A stretch of 64,000 bases of DNA from Microcoleus sp. AS-A8. GTDB taxonomy: Bacteria > Cyanobacteriota > Cyanobacteriia > Cyanobacteriales > Coleofasciculaceae. This document shows, piece by piece, positions 55,376 through 62,881 of the stretch. The position numbers were made by a program, and so were the translations under genes. Where the stretch lies: positions 496,001 through 560,000 of the forward strand of contig JAMPKV010000002.1 of the NCBI GenBank assembly GCA_039962225.1. Reading direction: 5' to 3'. Every line of letters begins with the position of its first letter. Within the stretch, counting starts at the first letter, position 1. The notes beneath the pieces were generated by a model. That model did not search any database. It worked only from the letters and a program-made list of their open reading frames with translations, and was not told where the DNA came from.

Positions 55376-57880
55376 TCATGCAAACAGCCGCTCGGTAATT
55401 TGCCACGCTTGGGATTGAAGGGTAGATAGGGGCACTTGATAGAAATACTGACGCAGAAACTGTTCTTCTTCAACAGCGGCTAGAAATTTTTGGATGGCTT
55501 CATTAACAGCAGAGTCAGTTACTTCTAGCGAGGGTTGTCCGCTAATGGCGATCGCCCAATCTTTGTGTTTGACATTAAAACCAATTTGTGATATTAAATC
55601 CAGTCCCAAATGGAGAATGCGATCGCTCAAATCCAGCTTTTCTTGCAATTGCACCAAAGTCGCCGTTTGTCCCGTGCGGCAGAGGAATTTGGCAATTCCC
55701 ACGAGTTGTTTCCAGATTTCAGCCGGTGATAGTTGGCTGGGAGGTGGATAAGCCAGCGCTAATTTTCGATTCGATGCGATCGCACGGCGAAACCAGATTT
55801 GCAGTTCGTCCCAACTGGTGGGACACTCGCTAACCGTGAGGGGAGCAATCGATTTGGGATTGGGATTTTTCCCCATCTCCTCATGCCTCTCCTCACTCAG
55901 TCTTGCTGCGCTATCAGTAAAGCTTTGGCTTTCCATCTCCTCATCTACACCGCGCCAGTCTAAAATCCAATCTAATCGGGTGGGAATACTAAACGAGGAT
56001 AGATCCACCCGTGAACGCACCGCCAGTAATCGCACTTCGGGGCGTTTTTTGTAATTGTTGTAATCTAGTTCAACAATCGCATCGCATCTTCCTTTAGGGA
56101 CTTCATCTCTGTAGTGTCCCCACCAGATCCCAGGGAATCCGCTATGGCAAGAGTTGTCCCAAATTTCAAATTCAGTTTTAATGAATTGTACTTTTCGTCC
56201 TTTAAAGTCTTGGGTATTGTAGTTTCTAACTTCCTCAAACCAACAGTTTTGAATCAGCAGTTTCGGCACAGGATTTCCCATGCCACAGGGTTCGAGTAGT
56301 TTAAGTTCATAAAATAATTCTTTGCCCAACTCGGCTATGGTTACAATCAGGTCAGCTTCGAGTACGGGAGTGAGCGAGGCACCTGTAGTCGATACTTGTT
56401 GCCGTAACTGTTGGTTAATCGCTTCAGTAAACAGGGGCAGATTTTCAACTAAGAGACTCAATCCTGCGGCAAACGGATGACCACCAAAGCGATGCAGCAG
56501 GTGTTCTTGGGACTTCACCAACTGATAAAGGTCAATATTATTCACAGAACGCGCAGAACCCCTGGCAAATTTTGGAGGATCGGGTTGTGATTGAGACTGG
56601 ATTATTGTCGCTTCCTGCGCCTTATTTTCTAATTTATAATCAACATCATTTTCTGTACTTAACAAAATAGTAGGGCGTCCATATTGCTGAGCAATTTGCC
56701 CTGCAACTAAGCCGAGAACACCAGCAGGCCATTGAGAGTCTTCAAGGACAATGACACTCGTGGTTGAAAGGTCAATTTGCTCAAGTTTGGCTTTCACTTG
56801 CTGGGTTACATCTTTTTGCAAAGACTTACGGCGAGTATTGGCTAATTCTGTTTCGGTTGCCAGTTGTTCGCAGCGCTTTTCATCCGTACTGGTGAGTAAT
56901 TCCACACAGAAAGATGCATCGCCTTGAATGCGGCTAACGGCGTTAATTCGGGGGCCTAGTCCGAAGGAAATATCGGTGGGGCGATCGCCATTTCTCTGGC
57001 ATAATTCCAATAAGCGAGCCACACCGGGACGTGTGATTTTGGATTTTTGGGTTTGGGTTTTGGATTGTTGTTGCAGGCGTCTAATTCCGAGTTGTGCCAG
57101 GTAGCGACAATCTCCACTGAGTTGGACTAAATCAGCAATTAATCCAATGGCTACCAAATCTAACAAGTTTTCTAACGGTTGTTGGGGAACATCGGGTAAG
57201 GTTTGATAAAGGGCTTCTATTAACTTGTAGGCAACCGCAACACCGGAAAGATGGAACAGGGGATGGTCGGGGGAAAAATAGCGGGGGTTGATAATCGCCT
57301 TGACAGGTGGACGCTGTGCTGGGAGGGTGTGATGGTCGGTCACAATCACATCAATTCCTAGGGTTTGAGCATAGTCAATTTCCCTTAGATTGGTGCTACC
57401 CGTATCGCAGGTTACGATTAATCGACAACCCTGTTTTTGCAACGCATCAATACCCTGATGATTCAGACCATGAGATTCTGTGAGGCGATTGGGAATATAG
57501 TAAATGAGCTGCCACTCTTGCGGTAAAAACTGTCCTAAGCCTTCCCAGAGAACGGCGGTTGAAGTAATGCCATCGGCGTCAAAGTCTCCCCAAATTGCCA
57601 CCATTTCACCGGTTCGGCAAGCTTGTTGCAAGCGTTCCACCGCCCAGTGCATTTCTTGCCCAAATTCAAAGGGATTCGCGGGTTGGTAAAAATCTGGATT
57701 TAAGAAACCGGGCAGTGCAAGAGCATCACGGATGCCCCGTTTCCATAAAAGTTGGGCCGCATGATGCCCATCTCTATCGCTTGGAACTTGAGCGAGCACA
57801 TGGGGTTTGATGGCATCTAGGAACCATTGGGGGATTTCAGACGGTGGCGAGACTTGCCATTGCAGTTGGGGTTCAGGCAT
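55376..57880 (-). CDS. recJ: Single-stranded-DNA-specific exonuclease RecJ
   Basis: An 834-residue DHH-family 5'-3' exonuclease of recombinational repair. Motifs: IWGDFDADGITSTAVL (motif I), LIVTCDTGS, VIVTDHHTLP (DHH), and HRFGGHPFAAGLSLL of the DHHA1 domain. A cyanobacterial C-terminal extension of about 200 residues follows. Three low-complexity in-frame insertions are visible: SKTQTQKSK (57037-57067), KAQEATIIQSQSQPDPPK, and a charged stretch around EEMESQSFTDSAARLSEE (55860-55945). Confidence 0.94.
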   Translation of the reverse strand: MPEPQLQWQVSPPSEIPQWFLDAIKPHVLAQVPSDRDGHHAAQLLWKRGIRDALALPGFLNPDFYQPANPFEFGQEMHWAVERLQQACRTGEMVAIWGDFDADGITSTAVLWEGLGQFLPQEWQLIYYIPNRLTESHGLNHQGIDALQKQGCRLIVTCDTGSTNLREIDYAQTLGIDVIVTDHHTLPAQRPPVKAIINPRYFSPDHPLFHLSGVAVAYKLIEALYQTLPDVPQQPLENLLDLVAIGLIADLVQLSGDCRYLAQLGIRRLQQQSKTQTQKSKITRPGVARLLELCQRNGDRPTDISFGLGPRINAVSRIQGDASFCVELLTSTDEKRCEQLATETELANTRRKSLQKDVTQQVKAKLEQIDLSTTSVIVLEDSQWPAGVLGLVAGQIAQQYGRPTILLSTENDVDYKLENKAQEATIIQSQSQPDPPKFARGSARSVNNIDLYQLVKSQEHLLHRFGGHPFAAGLSLLVENLPLFTEAINQQLRQQVSTTGASLTPVLEADLIVTIAELGKELFYELKLLEPCGMGNPVPKLLIQNCWFEEVRNYNTQDFKGRKVQFIKTEFEIWDNSCHSGFPGIWWGHYRDEVPKGRCDAIVELDYNNYKKRPEVRLLAVRSRVDLSSFSIPTRLDWILDWRGVDEEMESQSFTDSAARLSEERHEEMGKNPNPKSIAPLTVSECPTSWDELQIWFRRAIASNRKLALAYPPPSQLSPAEIWKQLVGIAKFLCRTGQTATLVQLQEKLDLSDRILHLGLDLISQIGFNVKHKDWAIAISGQPSLEVTDSAVNEAIQKFLAAVEEEQFLRQYFYQVPLSTLQSQAWQITERLFA

Positions 57881-58089
57881 GAGATTTGTCAGTGGCGATA
57901 AGCCTAAGAGTCTGCGGCACTAACGCAGGACAGGGTATTTCCCTACAATTTCTGTATTTTATGTATTTTTTGAGCTGACTTGCGAATAGGCAAGCCGAGG
58001 AGGAGACGAAGGTTGAGAGCCGAATTCAGTGACTGCCCTGACGCAACTGATGATTGAACGTTTCACTTTTTCCTTGAGCTTCTGAAATT

Positions 58090-58177
58090 TATCCGGACGC
58101 CGTGAGCAAGATATGGGATTAAGCAGTAGATGCACCCTGATGACCGCCCTCAGCAACTCGCTGAGGGTTTTTTATTG
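58090..58177 (+). repeat. Roughly 90-nt repeated element with intrinsic terminator, copy A
   Basis: Shares a block of over 25 identical bases (58127-58154, beginning TAGATGCACCCTGATGACC) with copies at 58964 and 62775, followed by the same hairpin. Its upstream part (TCCGGA ... GGGATTAA) is a diverged version of the segment in the other copies. No plus-strand gene ends upstream, so the terminator must serve a non-coding transcript if it is active. Confidence 0.85.
58147..58173 (+). terminator. Intrinsic terminator of element copy A
   Basis: CCCTCAGC (58147-58154), loop AACTC, GCTGAGGG (58160-58167), then six T. A perfect 8-bp GC-rich stem plus T-run on the + strand only. Confidence 0.85.
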
Positions 58178-58200
58178 GAAGGCGATCGCACACAACACAT

Positions 58201-58286
58201 TAGACCTGTTGAAAAAGTTGAATCAACCCCCGTTATAAAGGGGAGACCTGGGAAGAAGTGATTCAAGGATTTTTGCCAGAAGTCTA
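58201..58286. mobile_element. 86-bp MITE-like foldback element
   Basis: The left end TAGACCTGTTGAAAAAG with TTGAATC is matched by the inverse of the right end (TAGACTTCTGGCAAAAATCC with TTGAATC when reverse-complemented); about 19 of 25 positions agree. The centre has CCCC/GGGG arms. TA at both outer ends fits a TA target. Parts of its right end plus flank recur at 60711 and 61069. Confidence 0.6.
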
Positions 58287-58386
58287 TTAGCCAAGCCGAT
58301 TGCACCCCCAACCAAGTCGAGAGTATTCCGCCGATACCTCTAGTTGTTACTCTAGAGGAGTTGATCATGTCCAAAGGACAGTAAAA

Positions 58387-58815
58387 ATGGTACAAGCCAA
58401 ATCGGGTGACACTGTCAAAATTCACTATACGGGCAAACTAGACGATGGCACCGTGTTTGATTCCTCCGTCAACCGTGAACCGTTAGAATTCACACTTAAT
58501 CAGGGACAAGTCATCCCCGGCTTCGAGGAAGCGGTGATGGGAATGGCTCCTGGAGAATCAAAAACTCAAAAAATTCCTGTGGATCAAGCCTATGGCCCTT
58601 ATCGAGAAGAAATGGTGATCCAGGTCAACAGAGAACAACTGCCGCCAGACTTGGAACCGGAAGTCGGTCAGCAATTACAAGTCCAACAGCCGAATGGGCA
58701 AGCTGTTCCAGTTTTTATTACAGAGGTTTCTGATGGCAAGGTAACCTTAGATGCCAATCATCCTCTGGCTGGCGAGAACCTAACGTTTGATATTCAGTTG
58801 GTTGAAATCATCTAA
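58387..58815 (+). CDS. FKBP-type peptidyl-prolyl isomerase, SlyD-like
   Basis: 142 residues from ATG 58387 (MVQAKSGDTVKIHYTGKLDD). FKBP core GTVFDSSVNREPLEFTLNQG with VIPGFEEAVMGMAPGE, then the IF (insert-in-flap) domain typical of SlyD (YGPYREEMVIQVNREQLPP) and the returning strand NHPLAGENLTFDIQLVEI. It acts as a folding chaperone and proline isomerase in the cytosol. The His-rich metal tail of E. coli SlyD is absent. The in-frame extension to 58300 is not needed. Confidence 0.92.
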   Translation: MVQAKSGDTVKIHYTGKLDDGTVFDSSVNREPLEFTLNQGQVIPGFEEAVMGMAPGESKTQKIPVDQAYGPYREEMVIQVNREQLPPDLEPEVGQQLQVQQPNGQAVPVFITEVSDGKVTLDANHPLAGENLTFDIQLVEII

Positions 58816-58963
58816 ATTCTGAGAGTATACCGACTCAATCCGCCGAAATTGGCAAACTATATGAACTCCATGTGATATCTTCGCTGGTGTAGCAGCAATT
58901 TCTAATCGTCAGGGACTTTGGCTAATCCCCCTGGCCTTTTTAGCGGGTGAGGGGATTTCTTGA

Positions 58964-59056
58964 ATTTTTCCGGATACCTTCAGATTCATGTCGGATTAAA
59001 AAACAGTAGATGCACCCTGATGACCGCCCTCAGCCCCCCCGCTGAGGGTTTTTTTT
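58964..59056 (+). repeat. Roughly 90-nt repeated element with intrinsic terminator, copy B
   Basis: Shows the upstream module TTTTTCCGGATACC then CATGTCGGATTAA (shared with copy C) and the block GTAGATGCACCCTGATGACC. It lies between the 3' end of the FKBP gene (58815) and the 3' end of the cyclase gene on the other strand (59071). Confidence 0.9.
59027..59056 (+). terminator. Intrinsic terminator of element copy B
   Basis: CCCTCAGC, six-C loop, GCTGAGGG, then eight T. Same stem as copy A with a different loop. Confidence 0.88.
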
Positions 59057-59070
59057 GGGCAAATACTGTC

Positions 59071-60678
59071 TCAACGCCTCTTCGTCTGATAAACCTGTAT
59101 CGCTCGGTCAATTCCCTTGAAACGGTGTTCTCCCATCTCCTCTAAACCCTGATGATGCGACAGCATTTGATAGGTTGCTTCACTCAAGACGCATTCACCA
59201 GGGGGACAGATGCCTTCCATGCGGGAAGCTAGATTGATTGTGGCTCCTAATGCCGTATAGTCTACCCGTTGAGAACTGCCGACATCACCAACTACGGCCT
59301 TTCCACTATTAATCGCAATTCGTAATTGCAGAGGTTCGCGCAAGACCTGATTGGCATTCAGATTCTCTAAACGAGTTAGCATTCCTTGGGCGGCGGCAAC
59401 AGCCCGGTCGGCATGGTCTTTTTGAGGTTCAGGAGCGCCAAAAAACGCCATGATGCAATCACCAATATACTTATCCAAAGTCCCGCCGAGGGCGAAAACT
59501 TCTTGCAACATTTCCTCAAACAAACCATTGAGTAATTGGGCAATTTCTGTGGGGCTTAACCGTTCTGAGAGCGCCGTAAAGCCCACAATATCTGCAAAAA
59601 GAATACTGATTTCACTCTCTTGGGGAGATAAACGACCGTCTGGTAATGCACCTACTGATATCAACTGTTGCACGACAGCTGGAGAGTGATATCGCTCTAA
59701 TCTTTGCCGAATCATTTCTTCACTTCTGAGCTTTTGTTGCAAGAGCCAACGTTGCACACTAGAGGCTACGAGGTTCGCTAAAGTTGAAAAAAAACTGAGG
59801 TCTTCTTCTCCTTCTTCTGCCCAATGGATTGAAGAAAAATGGGCATCGGCATACAGAACACCGACCACCTTATTTTCATCCCAGAGGGGAACAGCCATGG
59901 CGCTACCAATGTTTTTGAGTAAGATACTCTGTTGCCCCTCAAAACGTTGATCGACTTGGGCATCCGCCGTTTGAATCGCCACTTTTTCTGTAAATGCTTT
60001 TTGACAGATAGTTTGGCTAATCCAACTGCCATCAGGAGACAAATTCTTCTGGTGGGAGACATTTCGGGTTGCAGCATTGAGCAATTCAAGTTGCCCTTCA
60101 CCACTCACATCAATTAACAACGCTAATCGATCAATACTCTTCAGGTAACGAAAAACGACCTCCTGTACCTGAAAGAATATTGCTTCTATCGATTCAGCCG
60201 CACTCAGACTCTTAGCTATCTCCACCAAGTCTTTGAGGCGGGCAATCGTCTTGTCTTTGTTGCTGATATCATCACGGTCAGCACTCGCTTGTATCCAATG
60301 CTGTTGCAGTTCTTTGACATTGTGAAGGATGGTGGCTCCTTTTGCTGAGGGGGGTTCCTGTGTTGTATTCGCTGGAGGCGGCTCGACCAAAATAACCACA
60401 AGCCTAATATCTCCCAGCCAAATTACATCGCCGTCCTTGATCTTTTCCGGCGAAGTCACAGGGCGTTGATTCATGAGTGTCCCATTTTTACTCCCCATAT
60501 CCTCAATCGTCCACACCCCGGAGGCCGTTTTTAACAAGCGGGCATGGTATCGAGAAATTCCCTCGAAAGGCAAGTTTAAGTTACATTCGGGCAATCGACC
60601 GATCGTAAATTCCTCCCGATTCACCGACACCGTTTTTTCCGTATTTTCCCGTTTTAGGCGCAGTTTAAGTTCAGCCAT
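59071..60678 (-). CDS. FHA-GAF class III adenylate cyclase
   Basis: 535 residues, soluble. FHA domain (1-90; FTIGRLPECNLNLPFEGISRYHARLL in parts, SKNGTLMNQRPV) binds phosphothreonine; GAF domain (about 155-305); catalytic class III domain (about 345-525) with metal Asp residues in LFADIVGFTALSERL and YIGDCIMAFFGAP, the adenine-selecting Lys in LDKYIGD and Asp in VDYTALG, and transition-state Asn/Arg in INLASRME. Complete set, so active cAMP synthesis is expected. The FHA domain and the nearby Ser/Thr kinase make phosphorylation control plausible (inference). Confidence 0.93.
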   Translation of the reverse strand: MAELKLRLKRENTEKTVSVNREEFTIGRLPECNLNLPFEGISRYHARLLKTASGVWTIEDMGSKNGTLMNQRPVTSPEKIKDGDVIWLGDIRLVVILVEPPPANTTQEPPSAKGATILHNVKELQQHWIQASADRDDISNKDKTIARLKDLVEIAKSLSAAESIEAIFFQVQEVVFRYLKSIDRLALLIDVSGEGQLELLNAATRNVSHQKNLSPDGSWISQTICQKAFTEKVAIQTADAQVDQRFEGQQSILLKNIGSAMAVPLWDENKVVGVLYADAHFSSIHWAEEGEEDLSFFSTLANLVASSVQRWLLQQKLRSEEMIRQRLERYHSPAVVQQLISVGALPDGRLSPQESEISILFADIVGFTALSERLSPTEIAQLLNGLFEEMLQEVFALGGTLDKYIGDCIMAFFGAPEPQKDHADRAVAAAQGMLTRLENLNANQVLREPLQLRIAINSGKAVVGDVGSSQRVDYTALGATINLASRMEGICPPGECVLSEATYQMLSHHQGLEEMGEHRFKGIDRAIQVYQTKRR

Positions 60679-61113
60679 GACTTCGATACCTTATGAAGCG
60701 AACAAGGTCTGCCAGAAATTTATTAGGCAAGGGGCTTCTCGTTGGGTCAAACTTCACCTCACCGCAAGGTTATGGCATTGCCCTGATGGCCCAAGGGACG
60801 CTACCCTGAAAGGGTAATCGCTCCCCTGTCAATCTACAAGTCAGGGTCGGCCTGATCAGGGAATCGTTTGGGTGTTAAGCGATCGCGCCCATAAAATTGC
60901 ACTTGGCGCAGGGGCATCTTTCCCATTCCAAAAAAGTTTCAAAAATAGGCTCATACCAAACTGAATGTTTGTCAGCTTCAAACTTGCGCGGGTGTCGAGT
61001 TGCTGTACATCCGAGGTTCATCCACACATATGTTTACAAAAATCCGGAAACACGGTTTCTGGCTTGAAAAGTCTATTAGGCTAACGGTTTACTGCGGGGG
61101 AGCGAGCAATACC
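60679..61113. other. 435-bp divergent region between cyclase and kinase
   Basis: Promoter region for both signalling genes. It holds two words resembling the foldback element end, 60711-60731 (GCCAGAAATTTATTAGGCAAG, 18 of 21 bases equal to 58275-58295) and 61069-61085 (AAGTCTATTAGGCTAAC), and a HIP1 site at 60881. The kinase frame is open through the right part (61000-61113) but I treat it as leader. Confidence 0.65.
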
Positions 61114-62754
61114 ATGATAGGCGCATTACTAGACCAGCGTTACCAGGTGGTTCGAGTTCTAGGCCAAGGCGGATTTGGTCATACTTACATCGCCGAAGAC
61201 ACTCGCCGACCGGGCAATCCCACTTGTGTGGTCAAACATCTCAAACCCGCTTCTCGCGACCCCGAATTTTTGCAAATTGCTAGACGCCTATTTACTCGCG
61301 AAGCCGAAACTCTGGAAAAGTTGGGCAATCATGACCAGATTCCTAGACTTTTAGCTTACTTTGAGGAAAACCAAGAGTTTTACCTAGTCGAAGAATTTAT
61401 CGACGGACATCCGCTCAATGTGGAACTGGAACCTGGTCAGCCGTGGAACGAAAGCCAGGTGATTCAACTGCTGCAAGAAGTCTTACATATCCTAGATTTT
61501 GTCCACACTAACGGTGTGATCCATCGCGACCTCAAACCTGAGAATTTAATCCGTCGCAAGCACGATAACAAAGTCGTTTTAGTGGACTTTGGTGCCGTTA
61601 AGCAAGTGCAGATGCAATCGATCGTTGCCCAAGAACTGGTCAAAGAGACGGTTGCCATTGGTACTCCAGGTTACATGCCCAGCGAACAGGGACAAGGCAG
61701 ACCTCGTACTAGTAGTGATCTTTATGCTCTGGGCATGATTGGTATCCAAGCCCTAACCGGCATGAATCCCACCCAATTTGGAGAAGACCCGGATACGGGA
61801 GAAATCATCTGGCAGCAACAGGCTCAAGTCAGCGAGGCGTTGGCGGCTGTCCTGGGTAAGATGGTACGCCATTACTTCAAATACCGCTACCAGTCAGCAA
61901 CCGAGGCATTGCAAGCGCTGGAGCCACTCGCCAATCCCAACGCAGCAAAGGCTTTTGCGGCGATCGCGAGTCAGAGAGTCCGTTACTACCTCAGAGATGG
62001 CTATCAGTCTGCCTCTAAGGTGCTGCAAACGATTCAGAATATATCTGCTCTGAAGACGCGACAGGCGATCGCCTCACTGAAGTCTTTGCCCTCAGGTCAA
62101 GCCGCTTTGCCATCGAGCAATTTGATGGAGGAAACGGCAACCGTTCCTCGGAACAATCCTTCGCGATCGCCAATGGGTGCGGGTTCTTTTTCTGGAATCC
62201 CTAACAAATTGCCCCTAATCCTGGGAACAAGTGCCGCTACTCTAGTCGTTGCCGCCGGTATTTTTTCGATGGTTCGTCCACCCTCACCCTCTGCGGTGAC
62301 AACGGCGAATAAAACGAACGCCATACCTGACCCTAATAAATCGAACGTCACACCTGAACCTGAGAAATCTGACTCAAAATCTGAACCTGAGAAATCTGAC
62401 TCAAAATCTGAACCTGAGAAATCTGACTCAAAACCTGAACCTGAGAAATCTGACTCAAAACCTGAACCTGAGAAATCTGACTCAAAATCTGAACCTGAGA
62501 AAGTGCAAGACCCAAATGGTTGTACTTTCACGATGAGAAGATCATCAAATGTACGAGAATCACCCAGAAGTAAAAAAACCGGGGAAGTTATCAAATCAGG
62601 AACCCCAATCACTGTTACTGGAAAAGAACAAAATGGCTATATAGAGATTAGCTCTCCGACCCCCGGTTGGGTTTATAAGAATCGTACTAAAAAAACTTGC
62701 CCTAAACCCAAGAAAGCTGATGCCAACAAGAGTGAGCGATCAGAAAGTCCCTAA
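61114..62754 (+). CDS. Membrane Ser/Thr protein kinase with SH3b domain
   Basis: 546 residues from ATG 61114 (MIGALLDQRYQVVRVLGQGG). Hanks-type kinase (10-270): glycine loop GQGGFGHTY, Lys in CVVKHLKP, HRDLKPENL catalytic loop, VDFGAVKQV, GTPGYMPSEQ. A single membrane helix (LPLILGTSAATLVVAAGIF) is followed by about six copies of EPEKSD(S)K and an SH3b domain (RRSSNVRESPRSKKTG, GWVYKN). The SH3b part is predicted to bind peptidoglycan outside the cell. Start chosen because it gives the canonical kinase N-terminus; the frame continues to 61000. Confidence 0.92.
   Translation: MIGALLDQRYQVVRVLGQGGFGHTYIAEDTRRPGNPTCVVKHLKPASRDPEFLQIARRLFTREAETLEKLGNHDQIPRLLAYFEENQEFYLVEEFIDGHPLNVELEPGQPWNESQVIQLLQEVLHILDFVHTNGVIHRDLKPENLIRRKHDNKVVLVDFGAVKQVQMQSIVAQELVKETVAIGTPGYMPSEQGQGRPRTSSDLYALGMIGIQALTGMNPTQFGEDPDTGEIIWQQQAQVSEALAAVLGKMVRHYFKYRYQSATEALQALEPLANPNAAKAFAAIASQRVRYYLRDGYQSASKVLQTIQNISALKTRQAIASLKSLPSGQAALPSSNLMEETATVPRNNPSRSPMGAGSFSGIPNKLPLILGTSAATLVVAAGIFSMVRPPSPSAVTTANKTNAIPDPNKSNVTPEPEKSDSKSEPEKSDSKSEPEKSDSKPEPEKSDSKPEPEKSDSKSEPEKVQDPNGCTFTMRRSSNVRESPRSKKTGEVIKSGTPITVTGKEQNGYIEISSPTPGWVYKNRTKKTCPKPKKADANKSERSESP
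62352..62500 (+). repeat. 24-bp tandem repeat in the kinase gene
   Basis: About six copies of CCTGAGAAATCTGACTCAAA plus a short joint encode the EPEKSDSK linker. Units are nearly identical, so recent expansion is likely; steps of 24 bp keep the frame. Confidence 0.9.
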
Positions 62755-62774
62755 ATAATTTTCGGACAATTTCA

Positions 62775-62866
62775 ATTTTTCCGGATACCAGGAGATCCAT
62801 GTCGGATTAATAAATATTAGATGCACCCTGATGACCACCCTCAGCAATCCGCTGAGGTTTTTTTTT
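62775..62866 (+). repeat. Roughly 90-nt repeated element with intrinsic terminator, copy C
   Basis: TTTTTCCGGATACC, CATGTCGGATTAA and the block TAGATGCACCCTGATGACC match copy B with few changes. It lies between the kinase 3' end (62754) and the 3' end of the Fe-S protein gene (62882). Confidence 0.9.
62839..62866 (+). terminator. Intrinsic terminator of element copy C
   Basis: CCTCAGC, loop AATCC, GCTGAGG, then nine T. One base pair shorter than in copies A and B. Confidence 0.88.
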
Positions 62867-62881
62867 GTTCTATGTCATCAC

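Larger units (their letters stand above)
57881..58386. other. 506-bp region between recJ and fkbp: element copy A plus foldback element
   Basis: The recJ promoter side occupies the left end. No protein gene is visible before the terminator element at 58090-58177, so a short RNA may start between 57900 and 58090. A MITE-like foldback element (58201-58286) and the FKBP leader follow. Confidence 0.7.

Noticed and set aside
58131-58170. CTGATGA in the repeated element as a hammerhead ribozyme or C/D-box core
   Set aside because: The required GAAA after stem II and the stem I/III arrangement are absent; the following hairpin runs straight into a T-run, so it is a terminator.
62097-62612. Ser-Gly-Asp-Phe-Glu repeat frame on the minus strand
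   Set aside because: Antisense of the 24-bp tandem repeat in the kinase gene; no ribosome site.
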